Below are positions 61,629-64,000 of a stretch of 64,000 bases of DNA, one piece after another. A program made the translations under genes and the position numbers. The notes beneath the pieces are model-generated. The model was given only the letters and a program-made list of their open reading frames with translations. It did not search any database and was not told the origin of the DNA. The first letter of the stretch is position 1. The number at the start of each line of letters is the position of its first letter. The DNA is from Chryseobacterium sp. MEBOG06. GTDB lineage: Bacteria > Bacteroidota > Bacteroidia > Flavobacteriales > Weeksellaceae. The DNA is taken from NCBI RefSeq assembly GCF_021869765.1, contig NZ_CP084580.1, positions 4,898,001 through 4,962,000 of the forward strand, in the 5' to 3' direction.

Positions 61629-62834
61629 TTATTTTAAAAGTTGAGATTCAACAAAATTGAGAATATCTCTGGCCACATCTCCTTTAGACTTCAGGTTAAA
61701 TTCTTTCTTTTCCGTTTTGGTAAATATTTTGATTTTATTGGTATCGTTTTTAAACCCGGCTCCTTCATCCCTCAAGGAGTTCAAAACAATCATATCCAGA
61801 TTTTTCTTTTCCAGTTTTCCTTTTGCATTTTCTTCTTCATTTTGGGTTTCCAGCGCAAATCCTACCAGAAACTGGTGGGTCTTCTTTTCTCCCATTATTT
61901 TAAGAATATCAGGATTCTTCACCAACTCGATAGTCAGGTTATCATCATTTTTCTTAATCTTTTCCTTCGCCACCTCCTTTGGTGCATAGTCTGCTACTGC
62001 GGCACTTGCAATTCCAATATCTATCTTGTCGTAAAACTCGAATACTTTTGCCAGCATTTCCCTGGCAGAAGTTACTTTATAAAGTTCTACGTTCGAATCT
62101 TTAAGGACCTGAGCGCTGGGCCCAGAAATAAGGATAACCTTTGCCCCTCTTTTTGAAGCTTCCTCCGCAAGAGAAAACCCCATTTTCCCGGAAGAATGAT
62201 TTCCGATGAACCTTACAGGGTCTATGGCTTCATAGGTAGGCCCAGCCGTAATTAGAACAGTTTTCCCTTCAAGACTTTTTGCAGGGATATTTCCTGTAAA
62301 ATAGTTTTCAACAGCAGTATAAATTGTTTCCGGTTCTGCCATCCTTCCCTGTCCGATCAGTCCGCTTGCCAGCTCACCGCTTTCTGCAGGAATTATAATG
62401 TGCCCAAAGTCTTCTGCAAGTTTAAGGTTTTTTTTTGTAGACGGATGTATATACATATCTAAGTCCATTGCAGGTGCAATGAATACGGGACATTTCGCAG
62501 ACATATAAGTGGCAATCACCAAATTATCACACATCCCATGAACCATTTTAGATAAGGTATTAGCAGTACAGGGAGCTATCATCATGATATCTGCCCATAA
62601 AGCCAGCTCCACATGGCTGTTCCATGTTCCGTTATCTCCATAAAAGTCTGAATATACAGGTTTCTTGGATAAGGTAGACAGGCTTAGTTTCGTTACGAAT
62701 TGTTCAGCATCAGGGGTCATAATAACCTGTACATCGGCTCCTTTTTTTACAAAATCTCTTATCAGAAAGTGAGTTTTGTAAGCTGCAATTCCTCCAGAAA
62801 CGGCGATCAGTATCTTTTTACCGGAAATACTCAT
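61629..62834 (-). CDS. coaBC: Bifunctional phosphopantothenoylcysteine decarboxylase / synthetase
   Basis: CoaBC converts 4'-phosphopantothenate and cysteine to phosphopantetheine in coenzyme A synthesis. The 401-residue product has the FMN-binding CoaC domain, with VSGGIAAYKTHFLIRDF near residue 10, the catalytic His in WNSHVELALWADIMMIAPCTANT near 72, and APAMDLDMY near 120. The CoaB domain follows from about 190, with ITAGPTYEAIDPVRFIGNHSSG. A hairpin at 62899-62935 separates it from rpoZ. Confidence 0.96.
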   Translation of the reverse strand: MSISGKKILIAVSGGIAAYKTHFLIRDFVKKGADVQVIMTPDAEQFVTKLSLSTLSKKPVYSDFYGDNGTWNSHVELALWADIMMIAPCTANTLSKMVHGMCDNLVIATYMSAKCPVFIAPAMDLDMYIHPSTKKNLKLAEDFGHIIIPAESGELASGLIGQGRMAEPETIYTAVENYFTGNIPAKSLEGKTVLITAGPTYEAIDPVRFIGNHSSGKMGFSLAEEASKRGAKVILISGPSAQVLKDSNVELYKVTSAREMLAKVFEFYDKIDIGIASAAVADYAPKEVAKEKIKKNDDNLTIELVKNPDILKIMGEKKTHQFLVGFALETQNEEENAKGKLEKKNLDMIVLNSLRDEGAGFKNDTNKIKIFTKTEKKEFNLKSKGDVARDILNFVESQLLK

Positions 62835-62898
62835 TTAGTTTTAATTTTTTGAAACACTAAAATACTTATTTTTTCCCACAATAAGGCTTTAAAACAAA

Positions 62899-62935
62899 GA
62901 AGGTCATAAAAGAACCTGATTCCTTTATGACCTTC
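62899..62935 (-). terminator. Long hairpin between rpoZ and coaBC
   Basis: GAAGGTCATAAA (62899-62910) pairs perfectly over 12 bases with TTTATGACCTTC (62924-62935). On the minus strand the following bases are moderately U-rich (CTTTGTTTT), so it could terminate or attenuate within the operon. Confidence 0.65.
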
Positions 62936-62955
62936 ATTTATAAAAACACAGATGA

Positions 62956-63279
62956 TTATTTTCTGTCTTCTGTTTTTCTGAAATAGATATCTTCATTTAA
63001 CCATTCTTCAATAGCAATTGAAGTTGGCTTTGGAAGCTTTTCGTAATGCTTAGAGATCTCTATCTGCTCTCTGTTTTCGAAAACTTCTTCTAATGTAGAA
63101 TTGTGAACGGCAAATTCATCCAATTTGTTATGAAGTTCCGTACGGATCTCCGCATTGATCTGCTCTGCTCTCTTTCCCATGATAACAATAGCTTCATAGA
63201 TTGAACCCACTTTATCTTCAATCTTATCTTTATCGTAAGTAATAGTATTTACTTCTGCTTTTGTATCTTTTACACTCAT
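62956..63279 (-). CDS. rpoZ: DNA-directed RNA polymerase omega subunit
   Basis: Omega aids assembly and folding of the beta' subunit. The 107-residue product is of the Bacteroidota type, with the conserved region KVGSIYEAIVIMGKRAEQIN near residue 24 and a C-terminal extension ending RKTED. An exact -7 box at 63310-63317 lies in the gap after bamD, so it may also be transcribed on its own. Confidence 0.9.
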   Translation of the reverse strand: MSVKDTKAEVNTITYDKDKIEDKVGSIYEAIVIMGKRAEQINAEIRTELHNKLDEFAVHNSTLEEVFENREQIEISKHYEKLPKPTSIAIEEWLNEDIYFRKTEDRK

Positions 63280-63309
63280 TTTGAGAAAATTATTTTATTT
63301 ATAAGACGA

Positions 63310-63317
63310 CAAATTTA
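63310..63317 (-). promoter_or_regulatory. -7 promoter box for rpoZ
   Basis: The minus strand reads TAAATTTG, an exact TAnnTTTG match, 30 bases before the rpoZ start and just after the bamD stop. Confidence 0.42.
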
Positions 63318-63321
63318 CGAA

Positions 63322-64000
63322 TTATCTTTGAATTTTGAAAGTCGCTGCAGGAGGAGGGGTCTGAAGTGCTGCACTATCCCTCTGGATCTGCTTTGCCTGC
63401 TTTTCATTACTGATCTGATCTTTGATTTGCTGCTCAGTTTTATTTTTATCTGCCAGCTTATCAGCCTCTTTTTTCTGTCTTGCAGTTAAAGTTGCGATTT
63501 TTGCTTCTGTTTCTTTCTTAACGATAGCGAAGTGTTGTTTTTCCTTCTCCAGTTTTTCTCTAAGGTCTGTTGCCGTTTTTGAATATTCTGTATTAGGAAG
63601 TTCCTTTTCTACCATTTTTGTATAGGTAAGTGCACTTTCAATACGCTCTTCTTTAAGGCTATAAATTGATTTTGCTGCCAATTCATAACGCGATTTCATG
63701 ATATAATCATAAATTTTAGAACGAAGTTTTGTACTTGGAAAGTCTTCCAATACATTTTCTAAAGCAACTCCAGCCGCTTTATATTCAGCCATTTTAAAGT
63801 ACTGACGTCCGTTCTCATAAGCTTTAAACTCTAATTTATAAGAAAGCTCATCAATAAGCTGGGTAATATTTTTTGATCTTTCAGAATTAGGATAGTTAGT
63901 CAGGAAGTCCTGAAGCTCATTGATAGCCAACTCTGTGCTGGACTGGTCCAAGTTGTAATCCATAGATCCTTCATAATAACAAAGGGCAGACATATAAGCA
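63322..64000 (-). CDS. bamD: Outer-membrane assembly factor BamD (partial, 5' end missing)
   Basis: The frame is open to the window edge, so the N-terminus (signal and lipobox) lies outside; an in-frame ATG at 63993 is internal. The visible 226 residues are TPR-type helices, with NELQDFLTNYPNSERSKNI and AGVALENVLEDFPSTKLR matching the BamD tetratricopeptide pattern. The C-terminal tail is Lys/Gln/Glu-rich, an extension seen in flavobacterial BamD. BamD is the essential lipoprotein of the BAM complex that inserts outer-membrane beta-barrels. Confidence 0.88.
   Translation of the reverse strand, partial: AYMSALCYYEGSMDYNLDQSSTELAINELQDFLTNYPNSERSKNITQLIDELSYKLEFKAYENGRQYFKMAEYKAAGVALENVLEDFPSTKLRSKIYDYIMKSRYELAAKSIYSLKEERIESALTYTKMVEKELPNTEYSKTATDLREKLEKEKQHFAIVKKETEAKIATLTARQKKEADKLADKNKTEQQIKDQISNEKQAKQIQRDSAALQTPPPAATFKIQR

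Noticed and set aside
61641..62156. 171-codon plus-strand frame
   Set aside because: Antisense to coaBC; Phe-rich shadow with no family features.

Overview
The window looks like a chromosomal segment of a Chryseobacterium-type member of the Flavobacteriia (Bacteroidota). This rests on low G+C with ATG/TTG starts lacking Shine-Dalgarno sites, -7 boxes of the TAnnTTTG type before many genes, three proteins with type IX secretion (T9SS) C-terminal sorting domains, a DUF4835 (PorD-like) T9SS protein, a prolyl endopeptidase of the Elizabethkingia/Chryseobacterium type, the bamD-rpoZ-coaBC-DUF4835-recN cluster, and two small 'MKNLKK...GG' leader peptides. No phage, insertion sequence, CRISPR array, tRNA or rRNA was seen; gene order is that of a compact core genome.

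Layout. 1-6.3 kb (minus): a truncated multi-membrane protein, a CCG-domain Fe-S protein and a membrane Fe-S oxidoreductase co-transcribed with an MlaD/MCE-type lipid-transport protein, then a PpiD-like periplasmic chaperone. 6.5-11.1 kb: lon protease behind an unusual upstream region, an AI-2E-type permease, a GG-leader peptide (minus) and a DoxX protein. 11.2-15.9 kb: a glutaryl-CoA-dehydrogenase-like enzyme, a DUF4349 lipoprotein, a TraB/GumN protein and an ECF sigma factor overlapping a small membrane protein. 16-24.8 kb: pgi, folD, queE, a polyprenyl-phosphate sugar transferase, MlaE/MlaF-type ABC genes followed by an outer-membrane barrel, a small membrane protein, an M48 protease and a DUF4251 lipoprotein. 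24.8-26.6 kb: meaB and two tandem mini c-type cytochrome lipoproteins.

26.7-31.1 kb is the most unusual part. It is a minus-strand group with a very basic protein of unknown family, the RNA ligase RtcB, a nucleotidyltransferase-like protein, the release factor homologue PrfH and a repeat protein. Upstream lies a 434-base gene-free stretch. This holds a candidate independent ~170-nt structured RNA with its own -7 box, nested helices and intrinsic terminator, and a repeat-rich leader for the group. RtcB with PrfH is a known RNA-repair/ribosome-rescue pairing; the basic protein, the nucleotidyltransferase-like protein and the RNA are the parts that may be undescribed.

31.1-53.9 kb: a lipoprotein, an M28 peptidase, methylmalonyl-CoA mutase, a secreted T9SS reprolysin-like metalloprotease, prolyl endopeptidase, prfA, an amino-acid permease, a T9SS alpha-amylase, a T9SS FISUMP-domain protein, an AraC regulator and divergently arranged class I and class II fumarases. 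54-64 kb: an ECF sigma/anti-sigma-like/outer-membrane operon, a second GG-leader peptide, an ABC ATPase with a DUF5687 permease, and the recN-DUF4835-coaBC-rpoZ-bamD cluster, cut by the window edge.

Functional threads are envelope lipid transport (MlaD apart from MlaE/F), protein secretion and extracellular polymer degradation, propionyl/methylmalonyl-CoA metabolism (mutase plus MeaB), the fumarase step of the TCA cycle (two unrelated enzymes), and translation termination/rescue (prfA, prfH). Promoter calls rest on short motifs and most lack a convincing -33 element; terminator calls rest on explicit base-paired arms.
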